Positions 5,591 through 5,717 of a stretch of 5,717 bases of DNA are shown here, piece after piece. The position numbers and the translations under genes are program-made. Numbering within the stretch: the stretch's first letter is position 1; each line of letters begins with the position of its first letter. The DNA lies in NCBI RefSeq assembly GCF_002737765.1, contig NZ_PEGG01000159.1:1-5717 (forward strand), given 5' to 3'. A model generated the notes under the pieces. That model had not been told where the DNA came from. It saw only the letters and a program-made list of their open reading frames with translations, and ran no database searches. Source of the DNA: Caulobacter sp. B11 (GTDB lineage Bacteria; Pseudomonadota; Alphaproteobacteria; Caulobacterales; Caulobacteraceae).

Positions 5591-5717
5591 AGCCCTCGCA
5601 GGTGGCCCGCGAACCGGCAAGGCCGAACCCGCGCCGCCCCCGCCGCGCAAGACGGTCGCCATCGAGCCGCTGAAGCGCAAGATCGAGTCCGCAGAGCAGG
5701 TCGTCACCCGTTGCACC
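5530..5717 (+). pseudogene. Out-of-frame C-terminal continuation of the ABC-F gene (two single-base losses; runs off window)
   Basis: From 5530 the frame shifted by -1 encodes FDGDMDEYAKFVLDRAKQ, then SVKPSQVARE. This matches the segment after the second ATPase domain in YheS-type proteins (E. coli YheS has a similar PFDGDLEDY block). That frame then meets a TGA at 5671-5673. From 5616 the remaining forward frame gives GKAEPAPPPPRK and then TVAIEPLKRKIESAEQ, a proline-rich linker leading into the charged helix usual at the ABC-F C-terminus. This last frame is open to 5717. Third codon positions stay G/C-rich in each segment. Restoring one base near 5529/5530 and one near 5615/5616 joins everything into one protein of more than 560 residues that continues past the window. 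Sequencing error is the likeliest cause; a decayed tail is possible. Confidence 0.75.

Noticed and set aside
5520..5620. Programmed ribosomal frameshifting in the ABC-F gene
   Set aside because: Neither break has a slippery heptamer (X XXY YYZ) or an obvious downstream stem, and two successive -1 events in one gene tail would be exceptional. Missing bases explain the data more simply.
1..5717. A new defence, mobile or biosynthetic system
   Set aside because: All six genes belong to recognised families. There are no repeats, integrase, transposase or toxin-antitoxin features, and no compositional break. The only non-routine gene association is the amine oxidase/cytochrome c pair.

Overview
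This 5.7 kb window is gene-dense, GC-rich bacterial chromosome. The codon usage (G/C at most third positions), the TTGGCG/GCTATAAG promoter ahead of ndk and the protein families suggest an alphaproteobacterium, most likely of the Caulobacter/Phenylobacterium type. That placement is inferred from sequence style, not from a marker gene. I see no transposon, phage gene, CRISPR array, tRNA or rRNA. The content is mostly ordinary housekeeping and accessory genes.

Layout. (1) On the + strand are the 3' part of a flavin-dependent amine oxidase (5' end outside the window) and, 2 bp later, a small exported c-type cytochrome. They look translationally coupled and probably form a redox pair. (2) Converging on them with a 6 bp gap is a minus-strand DUF1275/YoaK-like membrane protein. 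(3) Upstream of it, also on the minus strand, is a soluble PAS plus HisKA_2-type sensor histidine kinase with a GTG start. (4) A strong intrinsic terminator separates the kinase from ndk (nucleoside diphosphate kinase, minus strand). (5) A 98 bp divergent promoter region lies between ndk and a + strand ABC-F ATPase of the YheS type.

The ABC-F gene is complete through both ATPase domains, but its C-terminal tail is broken by two single-base losses, near 5529/5530 and 5615/5616. The coding signal continues in the two other forward frames to the window end. Two such losses within about 90 bases at the window edge look more like consensus errors than a biological truncation, but the sequence alone cannot decide.

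The most interesting biology is the amine oxidase/cytochrome c pair. It recalls amine-oxidase-fold enzymes that act as dehydrogenases passing electrons to a cytochrome c. I found no convincing undescribed system.
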